DNA of 36,382 bases from DALYDD01 sp031973395. GTDB lineage: Bacteria > Patescibacteriota > Minisyncoccia > Phycocordibacterales > CAIZLB01. The stretch's first letter is position 1. Each line of letters starts with the position of its first letter. Both the position numbers and the translations under genes were made by a program. The DNA lies in the NCBI GenBank assembly GCA_031973395.1, contig DALYDD010000013.1, positions 1 to 36,382 of the forward strand, written 5' to 3'. Below, one piece after another: positions 29,020 to 36,301 of this stretch. The notes under the pieces are model-generated. The model saw nothing but the letters and a program-made list of their open reading frames with translations, was not told where the DNA came from and ran no database searches.

Positions 29020-31758
29020 CTATTGAGTAATATTGAAGCTTATATCACTCATATCATTTGCTAGCGTCGTAGCATCAGTTGGGCTTCCGGCGGTATCACC
29101 AGAGTTTCTGAGAAATACTTTGAGCTTGTACAAACCAACTGGAATATCTGTCGGAATAGTGACGGATGGACTAAGGCTTCCTGAGGCACTTGTTGGTGTG
29201 AAGGCTCCAATTGCATATCCACCTACGACAGGATCATAGAAAGATCCAGTGCCGGAAGTTAAACGTGCGGCATTATTTCGAGGAATGAGATGATAAGAAA
29301 CACTATACACTTTGTCAGAAGGAATCGTCAGTTGGAGAGTTTGTGTACTTCCCCGAGCAATACTCGCCCCATTATTCAAGTTATTCAATTTAATTGAGTG
29401 CGGTACAGTGAATGTAACCTCATTGCTAAAACCTCCTGCATTTACAATTGATACTTTGTATACACCTGGCGCAACAGAGGTTGGTACATTGAATGTAAGC
29501 ATTGGTATTGTCCTCGGATAGACCACGGCATTTACATTGAAACCCGGTGTGGTTGAGGAATCGAGATTACCAAATTTTATTGTATTGCCAGACGCTGTAA
29601 TACCACCGCTTCGCAAAGTAACTCGAGTTCCAGCAGGACCCGATGTCGGACTAATCGAAGTAATCGAGAAGTTCGGTGTAGAAATAGCAGCTGCATTGAC
29701 TGTGAAAAACGCATCGCTCATATCACTTGCTAATGTATTCACAACTACAGTCGGACAAAGGACAGTGATGCACAAGGCACCATCTGTTAAAACTGCATTA
29801 ATCTTATAACTACCCGGAAGCACTGGTTGCAGACCGGTCGCATTCAAGGTTTGTACAGGGATGGTGAAAGTTTGAGAATTAGTAGTGAGACCACTTACTC
29901 GAGACGACAATAATCTATGACTAGACGGACCCTGAAGAAATAGATTGAGGTATGAGCCGGCTGGAGCATTTGATAGCGACCACTGGACCGTCAAAGGTTC
30001 ACCGATCCGTACTGAACCACCGGTATTTGGAGAGACAACTGTTAGTGTTGGTGAACCAGATGTTGCTCCAGTATTTGTAACAGTGAAGCTTTGTAAAGGC
30101 GCGCAAACACGCGCAGACTCTGGAGTTGTGTACTCGCAAAGTTTGAGTCGGTATGTACCATTCGCAACCGATGAGCCAATAGTTACATTCCAACTATCGG
30201 TATTTGTAGCAGTAGCATTCTGTCCCCCTTTCGCACTGATAACATTACCATTAGCATCAAGTATTTGAGCCCAGAGTTGAGAAATTGGATATGTAGAAGT
30301 CCAATTAAAACCGAGATTATATTCTTGATTTGAAGGTTTACTGACCGCCGCTGTATTCAATACGACGCCGATTGATCTATTTGCTACTGATGTCGCAGTA
30401 ATACTGAATGTGCCACTGTCTCTCGTCACATCCATTCCAGTGTGTGGATTGGTCACATCAAGATTAACGCGAACAAAATAATCAGTACCCGGCGCAACCG
30501 TTGTAGGAATTGTCCAAGTCTCTGTGCCGTCATTGACCTGACCGAGACTACCGATCCGCACAAAATAACCCGAATCACTCGTCTTGCGGAGTGAGAGGTT
30601 GATAATACTACTTGTCACCGCAGAATTTGACCATTGAACAGTGAGTGGAGATCCTTGGGTATAAGTTTGATTTGCTGTAGGAGAAGTGACTGTCAAAGTT
30701 GGCAATTGCGTATTCGAAGGATTTGAAATGGTGAAAGTTCCACTATGGCCCTTTGTACTACTGCAGTCAGAACTTTCGCTGTTTCGATCCCAACAGAGAA
30801 CAACCACTTTATAGTCACCAGCCGGCATATTTGAAGGAATTTGATAATCTACATAACCATAAGTCGAGACCGCAATACAACCTCCAGGAAGGTTACAATA
30901 TCCTTGAGTGATATTTTTGATATATACATCTGGTGCATCAGCTCTTACTAAATGAACCCGAACAACTTTATCAGAAGGAATATTCTGAGCAGTCCAATTT
31001 ACTCGTATCCAATTATTTGCAGGATAATTTTGGCCAGCAGTTGGAGAAGTTACTGTAATTGATTTTACGGGTGCAGTATTGCTGATGGTAATATATCCTG
31101 TACTTCTTATCTCTCGTACTGATCCAGCAGATGTATTGTCTAGACAACCTGAGCATAGGACAAGGCGATATGTTCCCAATGGGGCATTCGAGGGAATATT
31201 TACAGTCTGAGTGAATGAAGGATTACCCGAATTAAAGGCTGTGGGAAGATTTGAAGAAAGAATAATAGATTGCTCCGGATAATAGATATTTTCAAGCTCC
31301 AAAGACAAGACAGGGCGAGCAAACGTCGAAGACTGCTGCACTGTATACGAAACTGTCAATTGAGATCCCGGAACATATGTCCCGCTATTTGGACCTACCA
31401 AAGAAAAGGTATTGGTCGTTGAAACATTTCCACAATCAGCGACAACTCTTGCTCGGGTCAGAGGACCAAAGTAGCCCGAGTTCAAAATTCCCACCGATGC
31501 CTGATATCTCGCAACTGCTGCTTTTGTCAAACCACCAAAATATCCGGTATTTACACCTGCTGGTATTGTGAGAAATCCTTTTGCAACAAGAAATCGCTGC
31601 AAGGCACTGACCTGGGTTCCCGAAGAACCCAATCGCAGGTTCTGCGTAAATGAAATTTCGCAACCAGGAGTAGTAGTTGCTTCAGCAGGTGAAGTAAAAC
31701 CAAAAAGCGCTAGTGCGAATAAAAAGCAAGCTGTCCCTAATGTGAGTTTTTTAATCAT
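29020..31758 (-). CDS. Large secreted protein: peptidoglycan-binding domain plus Ig-like repeats, 912 aa
   Basis: A likely cell-wall-attached surface protein. Signal peptide MIKKLTLGTACFLFALALFG (cleavage near EATTT). A peptidoglycan-binding_1-like domain follows (about residues 38-105): LRLGSSGTQVSALQRFLVAK, a half-repeat GYFGGLTKAAVARYQASVGI and then GYFGPLTRARV. The rest is at least seven beta-sandwich repeats. Three begin with a version of ITVTSPTAGQNYPANNWIRV, LTVTSPTANQTYTQGSPLTV or LTVVSPNTGGSVRIGEPLTV. An IPT/TIG-like unit follows (ITSISPTSGPAGTRVTLRSG), then a final SIKLNNLNNGASIARGSTQT repeat. Several repeats contain Cys pairs (DRNSESSDC, LCSGCLD) that may form disulphides outside the cell. 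The start at 31758 is chosen for the signal peptide; a 24-codon longer form is unlikely because the -10 TATAAT lies inside it. Confidence 0.92.
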   Translation of the reverse strand: MIKKLTLGTACFLFALALFGFTSPAEATTTPGCEISFTQNLRLGSSGTQVSALQRFLVAKGFLTIPAGVNTGYFGGLTKAAVARYQASVGILNSGYFGPLTRARVVADCGNVSTTNTFSLVGPNSGTYVPGSQLTVSYTVQQSSTFARPVLSLELENIYYPEQSIILSSNLPTAFNSGNPSFTQTVNIPSNAPLGTYRLVLCSGCLDNTSAGSVREIRSTGYITISNTAPVKSITVTSPTAGQNYPANNWIRVNWTAQNIPSDKVVRVHLVRADAPDVYIKNITQGYCNLPGGCIAVSTYGYVDYQIPSNMPAGDYKVVVLCWDRNSESSDCSSTKGHSGTFTISNPSNTQLPTLTVTSPTANQTYTQGSPLTVQWSNSAVTSSIINLSLRKTSDSGYFVRIGSLGQVNDGTETWTIPTTVAPGTDYFVRVNLDVTNPHTGMDVTRDSGTFSITATSVANRSIGVVLNTAAVSKPSNQEYNLGFNWTSTYPISQLWAQILDANGNVISAKGGQNATATNTDSWNVTIGSSVANGTYRLKLCEYTTPESARVCAPLQSFTVTNTGATSGSPTLTVVSPNTGGSVRIGEPLTVQWSLSNAPAGSYLNLFLQGPSSHRLLSSRVSGLTTNSQTFTIPVQTLNATGLQPVLPGSYKINAVLTDGALCITVLCPTVVVNTLASDMSDAFFTVNAAAISTPNFSITSISPTSGPAGTRVTLRSGGITASGNTIKFGNLDSSTTPGFNVNAVVYPRTIPMLTFNVPTSVAPGVYKVSIVNAGGFSNEVTFTVPHSIKLNNLNNGASIARGSTQTLQLTIPSDKVYSVSYHLIPRNNAARLTSGTGSFYDPVVGGYAIGAFTPTSASGSLSPSVTIPTDIPVGLYKLKVFLRNSGDTAGSPTDATTLANDMSDISFNITQ

Positions 31759-31786
31759 AAAAATTATAAATGGGTAATGTGGCTCT

Positions 31787-31792
31787 ATTATA
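31787..31792 (-). promoter_or_regulatory. -10 element (TATAAT) for the Ig-repeat protein gene
   Basis: Perfect TATAAT 28 nt before the ATG at 31758; -35 is weak. It lies inside the longer frame, ruling out the start at 31830. Confidence 0.5.
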
Positions 31793-31863
31793 GCGCATCC
31801 AAACTCTTCCTTGATGTGTTTTAGATTCATTGGGGATAATTTATGTAAAAGAAGACGTGAAAA

Positions 31864-31914
31864 GGCGCACCGTTCTTACAAGTCTCTCGCCGAGTCTTGT
31901 AAGAGCGATGCGCC
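31864..31914 (-). terminator. Long hairpin terminator after the adenylate kinase-like gene
   Basis: GGCGCA.CG..CTTACAAG pairs with CTTGTAAG..CG.TGCGCC, about 20 bp with few mismatches, then TTTTC on the minus strand. It is unusually long for a simple terminator. Confidence 0.75.
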
Positions 31915-31930
31915 CTGAGTCGAACCATTT

Positions 31931-32641
31931 TCAAGCCGCAGTACCTGCTGTAGCCGAAGCCGGTACGGGTAGTGTTACGATCTGGCGTCCGCTGCTGTGA
32001 ACGTAGAGGTGGATCCTCGCTTGTCGCGTCTGTGGATCTTCGACTTCGTCATGGGCACTGATCTTCAGATAGTGACCAGGGGTCGCAAGGTTTTCAAGTG
32101 CGACGGTCATTGCAGTATCGCTCGCATCAAAAATACCTTGCCGACGCAGAGCTTCTTCCGGCTGATCATCAGGGCGAGGCCTGAGATGCCGAGCAAGTGT
32201 CTCCCCTGCAGCATCGGCCTTGCGTTGGCGCTCGAGAGCCTCTTTCAGACGCTTGGCACTACGCGCCAAGGCTTCTGCCTTAGAGAGCTCAAGATGGATA
32301 ACGACCCTGATCGTGTCGGGAAGATCCAGCCAAGGAGCTTGCTCGGGGGTGCGCGGTACACCATCAAATATCATTACTTCGTGTTCTGTGTGCACCATCG
32401 CGAATGCAAAGGCTTTTGCCATCACCTTATCCATAACCAGAAACCCTTTTTTCATACACAGTTTTATGTACCTTATCTCAGCTTTTGGCGTTGATGGGTC
32501 ATCGATGTATTTACTTAGGGCGTCCGATCCAGAGAAGATGTGGATACCGAGCGATGTGGCGAGCTTTTCTGCGTTAGTTCCTTTCCCACAGCCAGGACGG
32601 CCGTAGAATATAATCAAGTATCGGAGTTTCTTCCGTACCAT
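31931..32641 (-). CDS. Adenylate kinase-like nucleoside monophosphate kinase, 236 aa
   Basis: P-loop kinase of the adenylate kinase family. Walker A IIFYGRPGCGKGTNAEKLAT, the NMP-binding motif MIFDGVPRTPEQA (family DGFPR) and the lid Arg motif RPDDQPEEALRRQGIFD (family R.DD......R) are present. The zinc-binding lid Cys residues of Gram-positive enzymes are absent, and the lid is replaced by an Ala/Arg-rich helix (EALARSAKRLKEALERQRKA). A low-complexity tail ends VPASATAGTAA. Divergence from canonical Adk (Phe to Val in DGFPR) means the substrate nucleotide is uncertain, and the cell's main Adk may lie elsewhere. It is the only gene here with a strong Shine-Dalgarno (AAAGGAGG, 6 nt before ATG), with a C/A-rich CTTCAACC element upstream and its own promoter and terminator. 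Confidence 0.85.
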   Translation of the reverse strand: MVRKKLRYLIIFYGRPGCGKGTNAEKLATSLGIHIFSGSDALSKYIDDPSTPKAEIRYIKLCMKKGFLVMDKVMAKAFAFAMVHTEHEVMIFDGVPRTPEQAPWLDLPDTIRVVIHLELSKAEALARSAKRLKEALERQRKADAAGETLARHLRPRPDDQPEEALRRQGIFDASDTAMTVALENLATPGHYLKISAHDEVEDPQTRQARIHLYVHSSGRQIVTLPVPASATAGTAA

Positions 32642-32714
32642 AACGTTCCTCCTTTCTATGAGTAGGTTGAAGTTTAAGTGAAAGAGCTATTTCCCATCAT
32701 GCGACGGGACCCAG

Positions 32715-32743
32715 ATTCTACTACACAAAAACAGACATGTGAA
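32715..32743 (-). promoter_or_regulatory. Promoter of the adenylate kinase-like gene
   Basis: TTCACA (32738-32743), 17-nt spacer, TAGAAT (32715-32720); leader of about 67 nt ending in a strong Shine-Dalgarno. Confidence 0.55.
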
Positions 32744-32783
32744 GATTAAAAAAGATATGCACAGCCAGGACCAGGTCCATCAC

Positions 32784-32810
32784 TTGTCTTAATACATACT
32801 TCCGTATTAT
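32784..32810 (+). promoter_or_regulatory. Candidate promoter of the 32849-33031 gene
   Basis: TTGTCT, short 15-nt spacer, TATTAT (32805-32810). Divergent from the adenylate kinase-like promoter. Confidence 0.4.
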
Positions 32811-32848
32811 GATTTTTTTATGCGGATAAAACCAACCGCAGCCCCGCC

Positions 32849-33031
32849 ATGGCCGCCATCACCAACCCCATCACGAGAGAAGCCGTAAGAAGGATCCGTA
32901 GAACCCCAATCGGAACCCACCAACACGTAAGCTGCAATGGGCAGCTATCAATACAACCCCCGAAGAACCTCCGAAACATTGTGTTAGTCACGAAACGTAA
33001 CGGACATTTCCGGATACACGAGGGCGATTAA
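32849..33031 (+). CDS. Possible small basic protein, 60 aa
   Basis: Starts MAAITNPITREAVRRIRRTP and ends VTKRNGHFRIHEGD; strongly basic (many Arg/Lys/His), with no membrane segment or signal. No family recognised. Support comes from context: a candidate promoter 40 nt upstream, a CCAACC-containing C/A-rich leader directly before the ATG like those of other accessory genes, and a strong terminator 30 bp after the stop. It could instead be a small RNA. An alternative 22-codon frame starts at 32820. The gene is alone on the + strand between the adenylate kinase-like gene and uvrB. Confidence 0.45.
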   Translation: MAAITNPITREAVRRIRRTPIGTHQHVSCNGQLSIQPPKNLRNIVLVTKRNGHFRIHEGD

Positions 33032-33062
33032 TCGCCAAGCGACTGAGCGAACAGTACCTTCC

Positions 33063-33100
33063 GACCCCGGCAGCGCAATGCTCCGGGGTCAGATATTTTT
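33063..33100 (+). terminator. Intrinsic terminator of the 32849 unit
   Basis: GACCCCGG / CCGGGGTC, 8-bp stem with 12-nt loop, followed by AGATATTTTT on the + strand. Confidence 0.8.
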
Positions 33101-33126
33101 ATATAGAAAATCTCTATCTCAGCAAA

Positions 33127-35331
33127 CTACTGCATCCACTGCTTCTTTGCCCGAACTCCCTTATTCTTTTCTTTTTTCATTTTTTCAACTTGCTTATCAG
33201 TTTTTTCCATACGAGCAGATAAGGCACGGATTTCATCACGCAACAATGCAGCGGTTTCAAAATCTAGTTCACGCACAGCATCCTCCATTTGTGACTCCTT
33301 TTCTTTAATAACTTTTTTTGGATTATCTAGAAAACTCTGTTCATCGAGTGCGAGTAGTCGGACAACTGTTTTTTGATGTTCGCTTTGGATAGCTTCAGTA
33401 ATATCGTGAATTTTCTTGGCAATGGTTTTTGGGGTAATGCCATGCGCCTTATTGTATGCCAATTGTTTTTCACGGCGTCGATGTGTTTCTTGAATCGCTC
33501 GCTCCATTGAACCAGTCATGCGATCAGCGTATAAAATTACCTTTCCTTCGACGTTTCGAGCAGCACGGCCAATTGTTTGAATAAGTGAAGTCTCTGATCG
33601 TAAAAACCCTTCTTTGTCAGCATCGAGAATTCCGATTAAAGCAACTTCAGGTAAATCGAGTCCTTCTCGGAGAAGGTTTACACCAACAAGCACATCGAAC
33701 TCCCCTTTTCGCAATTCTGTTAGAATCTGGATTCGCTCGAGTGTTTCAATATCGCTATGCAAATATTTTGCCTTGATTTTCTTTTCCTTCAAAAATTCAG
33801 TGAGATCTTCGGCCATTTTTTTGGTTAAAGTCGTAGCCAGAGCGCGAAAACCTTTTTTGATAACCTTCTCCGCCTCTTCGATAAAATCGAAAATCTGGCC
33901 TGGATATTTTTTGGCAACATCTTCGATTACCGGCTTCATGACAAGTTCTGGATCGATCAAACCGGTCGGGCGAATAATCTGCTCTGCTACATTTTTACTA
34001 ATCTCTAATTCATATGGTCCAGGAGTCGCTGTCGTAAATACCACCTGACCAACGCGTTCCTGAAATTCATGGAACTGCAGAGGGCGATTATCTGCAGCCG
34101 ACGGCAATCGGAAACCGAAATCGATCAAATTCTTTTTTCGAGAAGCATCGCCCGCATGCATACCGCGAATCTGTGGCACCGTTACGTGCGATTCATCAAT
34201 GACTGTGAGGAAATTTGCAGAGCCGTCTGCTTTATGGGGGAAATATGACAAAAGAGTTTCAGGTGCTTCCCCTGGTTTTTTTCCAGCAAAAATCCGTGAA
34301 TAGTTTTCGATACCATTGCAATAACCGACTTCGCGAATCATGGCGAGGTCATAATTGGTTCGTCTTTTTATTCGCTCTGCCTCCAGAATCTTTCCTTCTT
34401 TTAATAATTTTTCGACTCGATCATCAAGTTCAGCCTTGATTTCCTTGATCGCACGCTCACGTTCATTTTCAGGAGTGACGAAATGCTTTGCTGGAAAGAT
34501 AAAAAGTGCTTCGCCCAGATATGCATGATTACCCAAATAATTTCCCTTTTCATCTGGGGCTTGTCCACCCACTTCTCCGATGATGCGGCGCGTGATTTCA
34601 TCGATAACACAAATTTCTGAAATTCCTGTAGCATCAAAACCGATGCGGTAAATCACACGCTCTGAAACAGGCATAATTTCAACCGTATTTCCAAGAGCGC
34701 GAAATGTTCCCGGCGAAAGGTCTGCGGCATTTCTCTCAAAATATAAATGAATCAAACGTCGAGTGAGCTCGAAACGATCGAATTTTGAACCAACCGTTAG
34801 CTTGAGATTTACTTTTTCATATTCTTCAGGAGAACCTAAACCGTAGATACAAGAAACCGATGCCACAATAATGACATCTTTTCGTGTGAGCAATGCTTGT
34901 GTCGAAGCATGTCGAAGTCTTTCGATCTCTTCGTTTATCTGGGCCTCTTTTTCAATGTATGTATCTGAATGAGCAATATATGCTTCCGGCTGATAATAAT
35001 CATAATAAGAAACAAAATAGTGCACAGCATTGTCCGGAAAAAATTCCCGAAACTCCTGAGCGAGCTGGGCGGCCAATGTTTTATTATGTGCAATGACCAA
35101 AGTCGGCTTGCCAATTTGCTCGATGACATTAGCCATCGTGAAAGTTTTGCCGGACCCAGTGACGCCAAGGAGGGTTTGATAATCATGTCCTGCATTGATG
35201 CCTTTTACCAGACTAGCAATTGCTGCCGGCTGGTCACCTGCAGGTTGATGACTGGTGCGCAATTTGAAAACACCCTTGTTTCTAGGGTTGCTTTCTGTAT
35301 CGCCCGACTTAGTTTTTTGGGCCTTTGCCAT
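33127..35331 (-). CDS. uvrB: Excinuclease UvrB, 734 aa
   Basis: The helicase-like core of nucleotide excision repair that verifies damage and loads UvrC. Walker A LLGVTGSGKTFTMAN, the DNA-clamping beta-hairpin VSYYDYYQPEAYI, Walker B-type LTVIDESHVTVPQ, helicase motifs ALTTTLTKKMAEDL-like ATTLTKKMAEDL, GVNLLREGLDLPE and QTIGRAARN are all present. The C-terminal UVR motif (EDAVRELDFETAALLRDEIR) contacts UvrC. It is longer than E. coli UvrB (673) because of a Lys-rich N-terminus (MAKAQKTKSGDTESNPRNKG) and C-terminal tail. The start at 35331 is chosen since a TATAAT lies 9 nt upstream and the longer 777-aa form would run through the preceding gene's terminator. Confidence 0.97.
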   Translation of the reverse strand: MAKAQKTKSGDTESNPRNKGVFKLRTSHQPAGDQPAAIASLVKGINAGHDYQTLLGVTGSGKTFTMANVIEQIGKPTLVIAHNKTLAAQLAQEFREFFPDNAVHYFVSYYDYYQPEAYIAHSDTYIEKEAQINEEIERLRHASTQALLTRKDVIIVASVSCIYGLGSPEEYEKVNLKLTVGSKFDRFELTRRLIHLYFERNAADLSPGTFRALGNTVEIMPVSERVIYRIGFDATGISEICVIDEITRRIIGEVGGQAPDEKGNYLGNHAYLGEALFIFPAKHFVTPENERERAIKEIKAELDDRVEKLLKEGKILEAERIKRRTNYDLAMIREVGYCNGIENYSRIFAGKKPGEAPETLLSYFPHKADGSANFLTVIDESHVTVPQIRGMHAGDASRKKNLIDFGFRLPSAADNRPLQFHEFQERVGQVVFTTATPGPYELEISKNVAEQIIRPTGLIDPELVMKPVIEDVAKKYPGQIFDFIEEAEKVIKKGFRALATTLTKKMAEDLTEFLKEKKIKAKYLHSDIETLERIQILTELRKGEFDVLVGVNLLREGLDLPEVALIGILDADKEGFLRSETSLIQTIGRAARNVEGKVILYADRMTGSMERAIQETHRRREKQLAYNKAHGITPKTIAKKIHDITEAIQSEHQKTVVRLLALDEQSFLDNPKKVIKEKESQMEDAVRELDFETAALLRDEIRALSARMEKTDKQVEKMKKEKNKGVRAKKQWMQ

Positions 35332-35340
35332 GGTTTCTTG

Positions 35341-35346
35341 ATTATA
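35341..35346 (-). promoter_or_regulatory. -10 element (TATAAT) for uvrB
   Basis: Perfect TATAAT 9 nt before the ATG at 35331; near-leaderless start. Confidence 0.5.
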
Positions 35347-35394
35347 TAAGAAAGTTGGTTTTAAAGATAATATTTCATTGTTTTTTATTAAACG

Positions 35395-35428
35395 AAAAAC
35401 CGGCACATCACTGGGCCGGTTTTCCTTT
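35395..35428. terminator. Terminator after the 35457-36194 gene
   Basis: AAAACCGGC / GCCGGTTTT stem with 10-nt loop and T tracts on both strands. It lies upstream of the uvrB promoter. Confidence 0.85.
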
Positions 35429-35456
35429 TTTAAAGAAAGGTAACTTGATGGATGTG

Positions 35457-36194
35457 TCACTGCTTTACATTAGGATCGGCAAAGCGATGTGTTTTTGCGA
35501 TGTGCTCGACCCAGCGCGGATCATCAACGTTGCGGCCAGAGTTGAGCCAGGCGCTATACCACCTCATACTGTCCGTATCCAATTGCATCTTGTGCGTCTC
35601 GATAAGTGGTACTAATCCGTAGATGCAGGTATTCGCCCAGGCGATTTTCTCCCTGGTGAGAAAGTTGTCGGGGCCAGATTTGGCAAGCACCGCCTCCCCT
35701 TCCGCTAAATGCTCCATTTNNNNNNNNNNTTCATGCAAGACAGTAAGCGCTATTTCAACCTTGAGCATTTCTGCAAAAGTGTCAGGGAATTTTGCATACA
35801 ACTCCTCCGCCAAATCCATAACGCGGGGTGTGAAGATCATTAGATGCGGGGTCTTATCCTTGAATCGAGCCGCCGCAAGGGCCTTTGGGCTTTTTGTGAG
35901 ATGATTCTTGTAGCGGACAAATTTTATAGTACCCGATTGCCGATGAATCGTATCCCATAAAAAGTTGATCCTATTCGTGATTTCTGGGATGGGGTACTTT
36001 TTCTGGGCAAGTTGATCGACGGTTTTTTCTACATATTTGTCCCAGAACACACCTTGCGCCTCCGGTGTCCTCACTGAGAAGAGTTTGCTGTATGTATTAT
36101 TGGTCGGTTTTGGTGTTGGAAAAATTGTGATGACAAGGAGGGCCACCAGTACGAAAACTGGCAGTCCGATGAGGAGTATTGTTTTCATTTTCAT
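35457..36194 (-). CDS. Membrane-anchored protein, possible HExxH metallopeptidase (contains 10-N gap), 245 aa
   Basis: Starts MKMKTILLIGLPVFVLVALL with one membrane helix (about residues 6-27), so the rest is probably outside the membrane. No family recognised. Helices dominate: GVFWDKYVEKTVDQLAQKKY, PRVMDLAEELYAKFPDTFAE, then KVEIALTVLHE directly followed by the gap (35720-35729), then MEHLAEGEAVLA. A helix ending in TVLHE is what precedes the HExxH zinc motif in many peptidases, but the deciding residues are in the N run. The codon after the gap is NAA (Lys, Glu or Gln). The start is 36194 (or 36188), after a leader with TCCAACCTCCAACC; the longer frame from 36293 overlaps the promoter. Higher GC than neighbours, own promoter and terminator. 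Confidence 0.65.
   Translation of the reverse strand: MKMKTILLIGLPVFVLVALLVITIFPTPKPTNNTYSKLFSVRTPEAQGVFWDKYVEKTVDQLAQKKYPIPEITNRINFLWDTIHRQSGTIKFVRYKNHLTKSPKALAAARFKDKTPHLMIFTPRVMDLAEELYAKFPDTFAEMLKVEIALTVLHEXXXXMEHLAEGEAVLAKSGPDNFLTREKIAWANTCIYGLVPLIETHKMQLDTDSMRWYSAWLNSGRNVDDPRWVEHIAKTHRFADPNVKQ
35720..35729. other. 10-N assembly gap directly after a VLHE sequence
   Basis: Hides about three codons where an HExxH motif would be completed. The frame stays open if the length is right modulo 3. Confidence 0.95.
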
Positions 36195-36272
36195 GGGAAA
36201 ACAGAGTGGTTGGAGGTTGGATTGAGATTGAAGACGAAAATTTCTGACAAAAAACTGTAGAAATCCGAGAAA

Positions 36273-36301
36273 ACCATACATTAAATGCAGCACACCGTCA
36301 A
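36273..36301 (-). promoter_or_regulatory. Promoter of the 35457-36194 gene
   Basis: TTGACG (36296-36301), 17-nt spacer, TATGGT (36273-36278), giving a leader of about 70 nt. Confidence 0.45.

Noticed and set aside
35332..35460. N-terminal extension of UvrB to 777 aa starting at 35460
   Set aside because: It would run through the preceding gene's terminator hairpin (35395-35428) and past a TATAAT placed 9 nt before the ATG at 35331.
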